The notes under the pieces: model-generated
The model's input: only the letters and a program-made list of their open reading frames with translations
What the model was told of the DNA's origin: nothing
Databases searched by the model: none
Part shown: positions 45,222 to 57,128 of the stretch, piece by piece
Position numbering within the stretch: position 1 is the first letter of the stretch
Layout: the number at the start of each line of letters is the position of its first letter
Origin: Panicum virgatum
Lineage: Eukaryota; Streptophyta; Magnoliopsida; Poales; Poaceae
Length of the DNA stretch: 64,000 nucleotides
Reading direction: 5' to 3'
NCBI RefSeq assembly: GCF_016808335.1
Contig: NC_053149.1
Span: forward strand, 29,943,339-30,007,338
Translations under genes and position numbers: made by a program

Positions 45222-46409
45222 ACGTTGATCCATCTGAGGAGCCCCAGTACCAGTACCCGGAGCAGCCGTCTTCCGAGCACTTTGAGCAGCAGCAGGAGCA
45301 GTACGAGGAAGGCAAGTATAACATGAACAACCTATCACTTTTAAATACAATTTCATACTGCATTTTAATACTATATGCCTATAAGGATTTCCTAGCCACT
45401 TTATATCCTTTATATATACCTTTGGGTTGCATTTTGGTTAGTTGTGCTAGGTTGCTGTGCTATAACACACTCTGGATTATATATACTTTTTAATTAATTT
45501 GATTAATGGTTTACTTGAACTTAATTCTGAGAGTGGCCCTCTGTGTGGATGAGTGGCTCACGTCTCGTTAAAAGATGGTTTTTGTAGAAACATGGTTTAG
45601 GGGGCCAACACGGTGCTTAGTGCTTGGTTGGCCACTCTCCATAAGGACCGGTTCATAGAGCAACAACCTGGGACAACAGCGCTACCACAAGGCTAGAATG
45701 GGATAGACTTGGCGTAATAATTAGATCTTTTTGGTTTGGAGTAACTTACCTGCGGGGCAGGGGCGGTAAGCTTCTATGGCCCTCGTGCTGAGTGGCCTCG
45801 TCTGTGCTTCGTGTCTTGACGCCCACTAGACTTGCTCCATAGTCGCCGATCCACCCTCGCGGTTACTCCCTACCAACGAGATTCTTTGTAAAGGCCTCGT
45901 AGTGAGTCGCTAGCCATCTCACCTAAGGAAGTGTGATGAACAACTGGCGTAGCTCACGGCTTGTGGGTAAAGGTGTGCATCCTCTGCAGAGTGTAAAACT
46001 GGTATACTAGCCGTGCTCACGGTTATGAGCGGCCCAGATTCTCCTTTTGATTAGTGGGGTTGTCTCCTTCCGACGAGGGAGGTGCATCTCGTGGTTACCT
46101 TGGTGGCTTGGTTTCGGTTTGGTTCTCAGTAGTAACATGTTTAATCTTGATTAATTACTATGTAACTGGGTTAATGGTAATTCATCAACTTGTAGTAATT
46201 AGCTTTAATAAAATTTTGCCAAGACTTAAAAGCTAATGCAGCCAGTCAGCCAACCTTAGAGCCTCATAGTTTGTGTTATACTTGTTGAGTACAAGTTGTG
46301 TACTCACTCTTGCCTCTTCTCTACTTTTTCCTCTTGGCTACGCTACTGCTCAGTTCCTGCCGACACGAGGGAGTTCGTCCAGCGCTACCAGGACTACGAG
46401 GACTTCTAG
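45222..46409 (+). CDS. Spliced LTR ORF, J 5' LTR (exons 45222-45311 and 46354-46409)
   Basis: The 90-base exon reads VDPSEEPQYQYPEQPSSEHF then EQQQEQYEE, donor GAAG|GCAAGT. The 1042-base intron ends GCTACTGCTCAG. The 56-base last exon reads VPADTREFVQRYQDYEDF-stop. Open here but closed by two nonsense codons in the 3' LTR of the same element. Product and start codon unknown. Confidence 0.55.
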
Positions 46410-46667
46410 GTGTCCGTCTCCCAGTCGACGTCCCTGTGGCGCCCTGCTTCAGCTTCGGAGAGTCTTTATCGTATTTTGTACTTCGCTTCCGCTGTATCAG
46501 ACATTTTTGTCATTTATGTAATAAATAACATTCGTATTCGCTTTATTATATCTTTTTACGTTATATGTGCTGTGATATACTGTTCATTCTGTTGTATATA
46601 CGTGTGACTTGATCCTAACACGTATATGATTGCTCGGTTTATGTTCTTTTATAAACCGGGTGTTACA

Positions 46668-47237
46668 GAGTGGTATCGGAGCCATATCGACTGTAGGACG
46701 AAGCCTAGATAGAACTGGTCGAGTTTTAGGACTTCTTCTCTCCAATCCTTGTCTACTGAAACTATTTTACTATTATACCCCTTGACTTCTATGACTTTTA
46801 CCCGTCTTGCCTTGATTTTTCTCTCTGAAGAATAGTTTTCGTAGATTTTGGCCGGAATCAGTCATCTGGCCACCATGAGTATAATCTAGGTGACCCTTTC
46901 ATAATAATACGATAGCACGTTCTGCGACACGTTGTGTTAGTCGAGTCGTATGTTAAACTCGGCTAAATCGTGAAATTGTCTGCTTGTGATTATGCTTCAT
47001 GCTTGATTTGGATTTTTGAATGATTGCATAGCTTAGTAGTTTAAATTTGTTTAAAGAAAATCACTCTTATATTAAAGTTAACTAATTAATAAAATGAGTT
47101 AGATCGTTGGGGGTAAAACAGTCCACTCTATCCTGTCTACTTTATCATGGCTAAGTCTTTTTCCGCAAAGAGTTATCATATCCATCTGAATTTATTCCTG
47201 CAATATCCTTACTCGTGAAATCTTTTGTCAAAATCAG
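46668..47237 (+). other. Leader of element J with primer-binding site
   Basis: Primer-binding site TGGTATCGGAGC at 46671-46682, one base from the initiator tRNA-Met complement. The remaining 550 bases are AT-rich with no supported ORF, ending TTTTGTCAAAATCAG before the gag ATG. Confidence 0.85.
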
Positions 47238-50200
47238 ATGGTGAACACTAGGCGTGGTTCTGACGAGCAGGGGCAGAACAACCAGGGTCAGAACACCCAG
47301 GGGACCGGGATCCCGATGCCGCCGCCTTTGACTCCGGAGCAGTACTTCCAGCTTCAGATGCAGATGATGGCTACCCTGAACAACACAGTTCAGGCTCTTC
47401 AGCAGGCTCACACTCAGCCACCGCCTCCTCCACCGCCGCAGCCTCACGACAGGCGTGCTGAGTTTCTGAGGGGTCACCCGCCGACATTTTCTCACACATC
47501 CGACCCTCTTCAGGCTGACGACTGGCTCCGTGCAGTGGAGCGTCAGTTAGACATCGCCCAGTGCGATGATCATGAGCGCGTCTTGTACGCAGCAGGACAG
47601 CTGCGAGGGGCAGCTTTGGACTGGTGGGAGTCCAACCCAGTTCACGACCGCGAGGCTCTCACTTGGCTCCAGTTCCGAGAGCGTTTCCGCAGCCATAACG
47701 TCCCTGCGGGCGTTATGAAGATGAAGCAGAAGGAGTTCCTTGCACTGAAGCAGGTAATCTTAAGTATAATCATTCAGCGGTTTCTTTTGAGCTATTGCCC
47801 CTTGTTCTATCCTTATGAATCTTGAGTTAATCTTTCAATATCTATCTGTCTTTGTCACTTTAGGGGACTATGTCGGTCACGGAGTATCGTGATCGCTTTC
47901 TTCAGCTGGCTCGCTACGCCCCTGCCGATGTTGCGGATGACCGCAAGAAGCAGGAGCACTTCATGGAGGGTCTTGAGGACTACCTCCAGTTCGCGCTGCT
48001 CAACCTCTGCTTCGACGACATCAACCATCTGGTTGACAGCGCGCTCAACACTGAGCGCAAGCACCTGGAGATGGAGGACAAGAAGAGGAAGGTTGTCCCC
48101 GTTGCTTCCGGCAGCAACACTCGTCCTCGCCTCCAGCCGCCCCAGCAGTACCAGCAGCAGTACCGGCCTTCTCAGCAGTACCAGCAGAGGCCCCCGCAGC
48201 AGTACCCGCCTCGACAGCAGCAGGCAGGTCAGGGCCCGAGGTTACCGGCACCTCCGGCTCGTGCTCCACCCGCTCCACCGGCACCGCAGGCTCCACGTCC
48301 GGCAGCTCCTACCGGACAGCAGGCTTCGACACTTGCACGCGTCTGCTATCACTGCGGCCAGCCGGGGCACTACGCCAACACTTGCCCCCGAAAGGCGCAG
48401 GCGGGATAGCAGGGGCGCCCAGCTCAGCCCAGGGCGCCAGCACAGGGTCGGGTGAACCACGTGACGGCCGAGTCAGCGGCCGAGGATCCTAACGTGGTTA
48501 TTGGTACGTTCATGGTCAACTCTCACCCCACTATAGTGCTTTTCGATACCGGTGCTACCCATTCTTTCATTTCCAAGTCATTTGCCGAGCAGCATGGTAT
48601 ACCGGTTTCTTGTATGAGGACAGCTATGGTAGTTACCTCACCTGGGGGTCAGATACGTACATGTTCTATATGCTCCAGAGTTAGTATTGTCATAAAGGGG
48701 GTAGAATTCCGCACTGGCTTGATAGTTCTTGACTCCTCGGGGATAGATGTGATTTTGGGCATGAAGACACTTACCAGATGGGGAGTCCGTATTGATTGTG
48801 CTCAGCGGACAGTTCACTTATCGGCATCTGATGGCCAAGAGGTGACAGTCAGTGCTTTAGAGCCTTCTGGATTTCTTCATCAGATGGAGGCTAGACCCAC
48901 GGACGGTATTCGCGTGGTGTCTGAATTCCCGGATGTCTTTCCGGATGATCTGCCAGGTATGCCGCCTGAACGAGCCATTGAGTTTTGTATTGATCTGTTG
49001 CCTGGCACAGCTCCTATTGCAAAGCGGCCCTACCGTATGGCACCTATAGAGCATGAGGAAGTCAAGAAGACTATTGATGAGTTGCTAGCCAAGGGCTATA
49101 TCGGTCGCAGCTTCTCTCCTTGGGCTTTTCCTTTGTTGCTGGTAGATAAGAAGGATGGCTCGAAGAGAATGTGTGTCGATTATCGGGAGCTGAATGCAGT
49201 TACTATCAAGAACAAGCATCCACTGCCCCGTATTGAGGATCTCTTTGATTTGCTTCGAGGTGCCCGTATATTCTCGAAGATTGATCTTCGTTCGGGATAT
49301 TTTCAGCTGAGGATCCGTCCTGGGGATATTCCGAAGACGGCATTCACCTGCAAGTACGGGCTATATGAGTATACGATCATGTCCTTCGGCTTGACTAATG
49401 CCCCGGCTTTCTTCATGCATCTGATGAACATGGTCTTCATGGATTATCTGGATGTCTTTGTGGTGATTTTCATTGATGATATTCTGATCTTCTCCAAGAC
49501 AGAGGAAGCGCATGAAGAGCATCTGAGGCTCGTGTTGCAGAGATTGAGAGAGCATCAGCTGTATGCCAAGTTCAGCAAGTGCGAGTTCTGGATTGACGAG
49601 GTTCCATTCCTCGGTCATGTTATCTCTCAGGGAGGCATTGCTGTTGATCCGAGCAAGGTGAAGGATGTGCTCGAGTGGGAGACACCGCAGACAGTAAAGG
49701 AAGTCAGGTCCTTCTTGGGCTTCGCTGGATATTATCGGAGGTTCATTGAGAATTTCTCCAAGATCGCGAAGCCTTTGACTTCTTTGCTAGAGAAGAATGT
49801 GGCATTCATATGGATTGATGAGTGTCAGAGGGCCTTTGATGAGCTGAAGAAAAGGTTGACTACGGCGCCAGTCCTGACTCTGCCAGACCAGACGAAGAGG
49901 TTCACGGTGTATTGTGATGCTTCGAAGGATGGTCTTGGGTGTGTTCTGATGCAGGAGGGCAGAGTGATTGCTTATGCTTCACGGCAGTTACGTCGGCATG
50001 AGCTGACTTATCCTACTCATGATCTTGAGTTAGCCGCAGTTGTGCATGCTCTGAAGATTTGGAGGCATTACTTGTATGGGCAGCGGTGTGATATCTACAC
50101 TGATCACAAGAGTCTCAAGTATATTTTCACGCAGAATGAGCTGAACATGCGGCAGAGGAGATGGCTAGAGTTGGTCAAGGATTATGACCTGGAGATTCAC

Positions 50201-51808
50201 TATCATCCGGGCAAGGCCAATGTTGTAGCAGATGCTTTGAGCAGGAGAAGCTATGTCAACATGGCCGTGGCTTTCCAGATGCCTTTAGAGTTATGCGAGG
50301 AGTTCGAGCAGTTGAGTCTAGGCTTCTTGCATCATACTTCCAGTGCAGCATTTGAGGCAGTACCGACTCTAGAGTCAGAGATCAAGCAGCATCAGAAAGA
50401 TGATGAGAAGCTACAGGAGATCTGTGAGTTGCTCAAGAAGGGCAAGGCTCCTCATTTCAGAGAGGATGATCAGGGTACTTTGTGGTACAAGAACTGGATT
50501 TGCATGCCTGATGTGCATGATCTCCGGAAGTTGATTCTGAGTGAGGCCCATGATACAGCTTACTCTATTCATCCGGGCAGCACGAAGATGTATTATGATC
50601 TCAAGGAACGTTTCTGGTGGTATGGGATGAAGCGTTCAGTGGCAGAGTACGTGGCTATTTGTGACACCTGTCAGCGTGTCAAGGCTGAGCATCAGAGGCC
50701 AGCAGGTCTATTGCAGCCTTTGAAGATTCCAGAGTGGAAATGGGAGGAAATCACTATGGACTTCATTGTTGGATTGCCTCGTACTCCGAAAGGGTATAAC
50801 TCCATATGGGTAGTAGTGGATCGTCTGACGAAGGTTGCTCACTTCATTCCAGTGAACACTACTTACTCCGGTGCCAGACTTGCAGAGTTGTACATCTCTC
50901 GGATTGTCTGCTTGCATGGTGTGCCCAAGAAGATTATATCTGATAGAGGGTCTCAGTTCACTTCTCGGTTCTGGGAGCAGCTCCATGATTCATTGGATAC
51001 AAAGCTGCGTTTCAGTACGGCTTATCACCCTCAGACAGATGGGAAGACAGAGAGAACCAACCAAGTGTTGGAGGATATGCTGCGAGCTTGTGCTATTCAG
51101 TATGGTACCAGTTGGGATAAGTGCCTATCATATGCTGAGTTTTCATACAACAACAGCTACCAGGCCAGTCTGAAGAAGTCCCCCTTCGAGGCATTGTATG
51201 GCAGAAAGTGCAGGACTCCTCTCTATTGGGATCAGGTTGGTGAGAAGCAGCTCTTTGGCCCTGAGATCATAGATGATGCAAAGCAGATGGTTCAGGCTGT
51301 GCGAGAAAATCTGAGGATTGCACAGAGCAGACAAAAGAGCTATGCAGCTGGCAAACGGAGAGACCTGACTTTCAGTGTCGGTGATTATGTGTATCTGAAG
51401 ATGTCTCCGATGAGAGGAATCCGCAGATTCAATGTCAAAGGGAAGTTAACACCTCGGTATGTGGGTCCATTCAAGGTGCTAGAGCGAAAAGGCGAAGTTG
51501 CTTATCGCCTGGAGTTACCTCTCAGCCTCTCAGGAGTTCATGATGTCTTCCATATATCTCAGCTGAAGAGATGTCTGCGAGTACCCGAGGAGCAGGCACC
51601 ACTGGATGGAGTGGATGTGCAGGAAGATCTGACATATACTGAGCATCCGGTGAAGATTCTGGAAACATAAGAGAGGGTTACTCGGAACAAGCGCATCAAG
51701 ATGTGCAGAGTTCAGTGGAGTCACCACAGTGAAGCTGAGGCTACTTGGGAGCGAGAAGATGAGTTGAAGAAGACATATCCAGATCTCTTTGCTAGCCAGC
51801 CCAGCTAA
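47238..51808 (+). pseudogene. gag-pol: Gag-Pol of element J, two nonsense codons
   Basis: Exon 1 is 47238-47753, the intron 47754-47863 (AG|GTAATC...CACTTTAG), exon 2 47864-51808. Total 1487 codons, in frame throughout. Zinc knuckle [14 protein letters not shown] is intact. A Gln codon is TAG at 48406-48408, just after the knuckle, and a Ser codon is TAA near 51668, before the chromodomain (VQWSHHSEAEATWERE). Protease [14 protein letters not shown], RNase H, integrase DDE and GPF are all present. The protease region (about 48500-48860) differs from A far more than the flanks do ([20 protein letters not shown] against [20 protein letters not shown]), which suggests a mosaic. Confidence 0.92.
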
Positions 51809-51829
51809 ATCTCGGGGATGAGATTTCTT

Positions 51830-51842
51830 TAAGGGGGTAGGG
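51830..51842 (+). other. Polypurine tract of element J
   Basis: TAAGGGGGTAGGG, then TC, then the 3' LTR at 51845; preceded by CTCGGGGATGAGATTTC. Confidence 0.88.
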
Positions 51843-51844
51843 TC

Positions 51845-54800
51845 TGTAACACCCTAATTTAAATTCCAGCATTTAATAATAAATTTAATTGGCTTTATTT
51901 AAATTTCTAAGGATTATTGTGTTTAGCCTTGCATTTAATTTAATTTTGTTTCACAAGTAATTAAAAATTTGTCTAAGTTTAAAATTTTTTTGTGTTGCAT
52001 TCATGCTGGTGCATACTTTTACTTGAGTGTGGTTTGAATTCAAATTTATAGTTGAATTCAAACTTTGTTTGAATTAGGAATAGAAAAGCTTAGAAATAGA
52101 AAAGAGAGAGAAAGGAAACTCAACCAAACCCAACAACCGGGCCCAACCCAACTCCCTCTCCTTTTCTCGCGCCCGGGCCGACCCAGCCTTTCCTCCTGGC
52201 CCAGCTCTTTTTCCCCCCCGAGCCCACTTGCGAGCAGCCCACCTCCTCCCCTTCAGCTCCGCTCGGCCTCCCATCCCGCGCAGCGGCCCGACATGGGCTT
52301 CAGCCCACGCCCCCGCCTTCACCCGCTCAGCAACGGCCTGCACGCGCCCCCGCCCCTGCCACCTGGGCCCGCACGACAGCCAGCCTTCGCTCACCGCCCG
52401 CACATCGCCCCTCTCCTCCCGCCGTTGACCCGTGGGCCCCGCCCGCCAGCTTCGTCTTCCTCGCGCAACCGAAGCCGAGATCCCCGGCCCCGATCGCGCC
52501 GGCCTTCCAACCACGGGCGCGCACGCCCAGGTCACCCGCCGGCCTTTAATTAGCACCCCACGGACCCTCCGCATCCCATCCCGCTAGCGCCGCCGCGCCC
52601 CGCAAACCCTAGCCGCCTCTCCCCTCGCTCCGTGAGGGCAGAGCACCGCGCCAACGCGGCCACGCCGCCCCGCCGCACCCCAGACCGCCATTAGCCGCGC
52701 CGCAGCTTCGCCAAGGCCCCGCGACCCTCCTTGGGACCACAGCTCCAAGGTTTTCGCCACGCCGCGCTGGGATTTTCGACCCGAAGCCATCCCCGCCGGT
52801 GAATCCACTCCCGAGCAATTGCTCGCCGCCGTAGGATCTTGGACCCCTCTGACCCCTTGTTCTTCTCCCCAGCGACGCCACGAGTCGAAACCTGCAGCCA
52901 GACGCCCGGAGGACCGCCGCAGCGCCCCTGTCCACGGACTCCGACCCACCGCCGCCGCTAACCTTCGCCGACGACCCACCTACGCCGCAACTCCGGCCAC
53001 CCCAACCTCTCGGTGAGCACCGCCTGGTCTCCCCTTTCCTTTGCACCTATTGTCCTAGATCGTAGGCCGCTATAGCGCTTAGAACCCCGCTCGCCGGCGA
53101 GAGTCTCCTCGCCGACCCGCCGCCGTAGGGCCAGTGCCGCCACGGACGTTCTCCAGCCCCGCCAAGGCCACCAGTGCGTCACTCATGCCGCGCATGTGCT
53201 CCACGGCCAAGCCACGGTCCAAACCAAGCCTGGGAGCACCGGATTGGCCTTCTCCGGCAAGTCCCGAGCCGCACCGCCGAGGGATTTGTCGCCGGCGGTG
53301 GCGCACCGCCGTTCCCCCGTGCCCCTTTCACTCCAGCCGTCAGATCCGTAACCGACGGGTCAGATTAGATCCAAAAGCCCAACCCCGCTGAGCCATCAGA
53401 TCTAAATCTAACGGCCCAGATCTGCGCGTACCCCTTCGGCCCGGCTCTTTTTCTAAAGAGACCCTCATTTTTTGCCAAATCAACCCGCGGTCCATAGCCT
53501 TTGAAAATAATTACAGTTTAGTCCCATCTTCAACAACTAGCCCCCTGGGTTTCTTTAAAATAGGACCCGCCATCCAGATTCGTTCTTTTTGCGGGTTAGA
53601 CCCTGAAGCTTTAGTTTAATTATGTTTTAGCCCCCGATTTTTGCAGAAAACCCCCTGGAACCTTAGATTTCTTGCAGATAAGCCCCTGAACCTTGTTTTT
53701 AGCCTAGATTTTGCGTTTTAGCTCCGTTTTTAGCGTTCTTTATATCCACGCAATCGTTGTAACGCGTATAACAGTTTAGGCTTAGTTTTTCTTGCTGTTT
53801 TTATGTATTGATGTACTATTTCTTAGTATTCGTTAGTGTTTGTATGCTTATTATTATGCATTGTTTTGGCCATGTGTTCGTGAGTAGACGTTGATCCATC
53901 TGAGGAGCCCTAGTACCAGTACCCGGAGCAGCCATCTTCCGAGCACTTTTAGCAGCAGCAGGAGCAGTACGAGGAAGGCAAGTATAACATGAACAACCTA
54001 TCACTTTTAAATACAATTTCATACTACATTTTAATACTGTATGCCTATAAGGATTTCCTAGCCACTTTATATCCTTTATATATACCTTTGGGTTGCATTT
54101 TGGTTAGTTGTGCTAGGTTGCTCCGCTATAACACACTCTGGTCCTTTTTAATTAATTTGATTAATGGTTTACTTGAACTTAATTCTGAGAGTGGCCCTCT
54201 GTGTGGATGAGTGGCTCACGTCTCGTTAAAAGATGGTTTTTGTAGAAACATGGTTTAGGGGGCCAGCACGGTGCTTAGTGCTTGGTTGGCCACTCTCCAT
54301 AAGGACCGGTTCATAGAGCGACAACCTGGGACAACAGCGCTACCACAAGGCTAGAATGGGATAGACTTGGCGTAATAATTAGATCTTTTTGGTTTGGAGT
54401 AACTTACCTGCGGGGCAGGGGCGGTAAGCTTCTATGGCCCTTGTGCTGAGTGGCCTCGTCTGTGCTTCGTGTCTTAACGCCCACTAGACCTGCTCCATAG
54501 TTGCCGATCCACCCTCGCGGTTACTCCCTACCAACGAGATTCTTTGTAAAGGCCTCGTAGTGAGTCGCTAGCCATCTCACCTAAGGAAGTGTGATGAACA
54601 ACTAGCGTAGCTCACGGCTTGTGGGTAAAGATGTGCATCCTCTGCAGAGTGTAAAACTGGTATACTAGCCGTGCTCACGGTTATGAGCGGCCCAGATCCT
54701 CCTTTTGATTAGTGGGGTTGTCTCCTTCCGACGAGGGAGGTGCCTCTCGGGGTTACCTTGGTGGCTTGGTTTCGGTTTGGTTCTCAGTAGTAACATGTTT

Positions 54801-55328
54801 AATCTTGATTAATTACTATGTAACTGGGTTAATGGTAATTCATCAACTTGTAGTAATTAGCTTTAATAAATTTTTGCCAAGACTTAAAAGCTAATGCAGC
54901 CAGTCAGCCAACCTTAGAGCCTCATAGTTTGTGTTATACTTGTTGAGTACAAGTTGTGTACTCACTCTTGCCTCTTCTCTACTTTTTCCTCTTGGCTACG
55001 CTATTGCTACTCAGTTCCTGCTGACACGAGGGAGTTCGTCCAGCGCTACCAGGACTACGAGGACTTCTAGGTGTCCGTCTCCCAGTCGACGTCCCTGTGG
55101 CGCCCTGCTTCAGCTTCGGAGAGTCTTTATCGTATTTTGTACTTCGCTTCCGCTGTATCAGACATTTTTGTCATTTATGTAATAAATAACATTCGTATTC
55201 GCTTTATTATATCTTTTGACGTGATATGTGCTGTGATATACTGTTCATTCTGTTGTATATACGTGTGACTTGATCCTGGCACGTATATGATTGCTCGGTT
55301 TATGTTCTTTTATAAACCGGGTGTTACA
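51845..55328 (+). repeat. 3' LTR of element J (3484 bases)
   Basis: Direct repeat of 43187-46667 with scattered substitutions and small indels. Confidence 0.95.
53888..55070 (+). pseudogene. Spliced LTR ORF, J 3' LTR (exons 53888-53977 and 55015-55070), two stops
   Basis: Same exon lengths and splice signals as the 5' copy, but CAG is TAG after VDPSEEP and a second TAG follows SSEHF. The last exon is intact. As LTRs are identical at insertion, both stops arose after J landed. Confidence 0.55.
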
Positions 55329-56362
55329 GTTGGCCACTCTCCATAAGGACCGGTTCATAGAGCGACAACCTGGGACAACAGCGCTACCATAAGACTTGAA
55401 TGGGATGGTCTTGGCTTACTAATTAGGTCATTTTGGTTCGGGAGTAACTTACCGACGGGGCATGGGGGGTGGTGAGCTTCAATGGTGGCCAGGCTACGAG
55501 GCTTGGTCTGCGTACCCCTCGAGGTGGTTACCATCATTGCGGAGCCTGATTCCTTAGCGGTTACACCTTACCAACGTGTCCTTTGTAACGGCCTCGTAGT
55601 GAGTCGCTAGTCATCTCACCTAAGGAAGTGTGATGAACAACTAGCGCAGCTCACGACTTGTGGGTAAAGATGTGCAACCTCTGCAGAGTGTACAACTGGT
55701 ATACTAGCCGTGCTCACGGTCATGAGCGGCCCAGATCCTCCTTTTGATTAGTGGGGTTATCTCCTTCCGACGAGGGTGGTGCCTCTCGGGGTTTCCTTGG
55801 TGGTTTCGGTTTGGTTCTCAGTAGTAACATGATTAATCTTGATTAATTACTATGTAACTGGGTTTATGGTAATTCATCAACTTGTAGTAAATAGCTTTAA
55901 TAAAATTTTGCCAAGACTTAAAAGCTAATGCAGTTGAGTCAGCCAACCTTAGAGCCTCATAGTTTGTGTTATACTAGTTGAGTACAAGTTGTGTACACAC
56001 TCTTGCCTCTTCTCTACTTTTTCCTCTTGGGGATACTCTACTGTTGCTCAGTTCCTGCCGACGCGAGGGAGTTCGCTCAGCGCTTCCAGGACTACGAGGA
56101 CTTCTAGGCGTTCGTCTCCCAGTCGACGTCCCTGTGGCGCCCTGCTTCCGAGAGTTTCTCGTATATGTTTTACGCTTCCGCATACTCTGTATCAGACATT
56201 TATGTCATTAATGTAATAAATATCTTTCGTACTCGCTTTATTATATCTTTTTACGTGATATGTGCTGTGATATACTGTTCATTCTGTTGTATATACGTGT
56301 GACTTGATCCTGGCACGTATATGATTGCTCGGTTTATGTCCTTTTATAAACCAGGTGTTACA

Positions 56363-57128
56363 CTGATCATAAGAGCCTCAAGTATATTTTCACGCAGAAT
56401 GAGCTGAACATGCGGCAGAGGAGATGGTTAGAGCTGGTCAAGGATTATGACCTGGAGATTCACTATCATCTAGGAAAGGCCAATGTTGTGGTAGACGCTC
56501 TGAGCAGAAGAAGCTATGTCAACATGGCCGTGGCTTTCCAGATGCCTCCAGAGTTATGCGAGGAGTTTGAGTAGTTGAGTCTGGGTTTCTTGCATCATAC
56601 TTCAAGTGTAGCATTCAAGGTAGTACCCACTCTAGAGGCAGAGATCCGGCAGCATCAGAAGGAAGATGAGAAGCTGCAGGAGATTCGTGAGTAGCTCAAG
56701 AAAGGCAAGGCTCCTCATTTCAGAGAGGACGATCAGGGTACCTTGTGGTACAAGAACTGGATCTGTGTGCCTACTCTACTCTTTTCCTCTTGTTCTTTTT
56801 GGGGATACTGTACTGCTGCTCAGTTCCTACCGACGTGAGGGAGTTCACCCAGAGCTAACAGGAGTACGAGGACTTCTAGGCATTCATCTCCCAGTCGACA
56901 TCCCTGTGGCCCCCAGCTTGCGAGTTTCGTACTTGTTTTATGCTTCCACATATTTTGTATCAGACATTTGTCATTAATGTAATAAATAACATTCGTACTC
57001 GCTTTATTATATCTTTTTATGTGATATATGCTGTGATATACTATTCATTCTGTTGTATATACGTGTGACTTGAGCCTGGCACGTATATGATTGATCGGTT
57101 TATGTCCTTTTGTAAATCGGGTGTTACA
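56363..57128 (+). pseudogene. pol: Element C, right segment: rest of RNase H, part of integrase, end of the 3' LTR
   Basis: After TSD CTGAT the frame resumes as [20 protein letters not shown]. It has stops near 56572 and 56692 and ends in the integrase zinc region (LVPKN-equivalent [11 protein letters not shown]). At 56769-56772 (GCCT) it jumps to the last 360 bases of a family LTR, which ends GGGTGTTACA at 57128. The remaining integrase, chromodomain, polypurine tract and about 2.9 kb of LTR are deleted. The LTR remnant keeps the 56-base last exon (56824-56879), with one stop. Confidence 0.85.

Larger units (their letters stand above)
43187..46667 (+). repeat. 5' LTR of element J (3481 bases)
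   Basis: TGTAACACCC...GGGTGTTACA. TATA-like CTTTAATTA at 43886-43894, telo-box at 43946-43953, spliced ORF at 45222-46409, AATAAA at 46520. Long frames in the GC-rich part on both strands are unsupported. Confidence 0.95.
43187..55328 (+). mobile_element. Element J: complete 12.1-kb chromovirus, plus strand
   Basis: Perfect TSD GTTGG (43182-43186 and 55329-55333). LTRs are 43187-46667 (3481 bases) and 51845-55328 (3484 bases). Between them lie a primer-binding site, leader, gag with intron, pol with chromodomain, and polypurine tract, so all structural parts are present. It is the best reference here for the TGTAACACCC family. The two nonsense codons in gag-pol make it non-autonomous now. 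Confidence 0.95.
42831..56107 (+). pseudogene. Spliced LTR ORF, F right LTR (exons 42831-42920 and 56052-56107), with stop
   Basis: Exon lengths are the standard 90 and 56 bases and the GC donor is intact. The acceptor is GAGAAG rather than GAGTAG, and the codon after DHFEQ is TAG, so the ORF is closed. The last exon reads VPADAREFAQRFQDYEDF-stop. Element J lies in the intron. Confidence 0.5.
29979..56362 (+). mobile_element. Element F: non-autonomous gypsy element with gag-protease inside its LTRs
   Basis: Bounded by perfect TSD CTGAT. Discounting insertions I/K and J, it consists of an LTR of about 4.5 kb (29979-39137), a 602-base internal region with primer site and polypurine tract (39138-39739), and a second LTR of about 4.48 kb (39740-56362). 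Each LTR starts TGTAACACCCTACC (right copy has one base changed), carries about 892 bases of gag-protease ending in a second polypurine tract, then a standard family LTR starting TGTAACACCC again (30871 and 40633). It encodes no RT or integrase, so it would depend on a related element such as A or J. Confidence 0.85.
39740..56362 (+). repeat. Right composite LTR of element F (interrupted by J)
   Basis: 39740-40632 is the gag-protease block (893 bases against 892 on the left); 40633-43186 plus 55334-56362 is the standard LTR. Length without J and one TSD copy is 4476 bases. The end CAGGTGTTACA abuts TSD CTGAT. Telo-box at 41549-41556. Confidence 0.85.
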
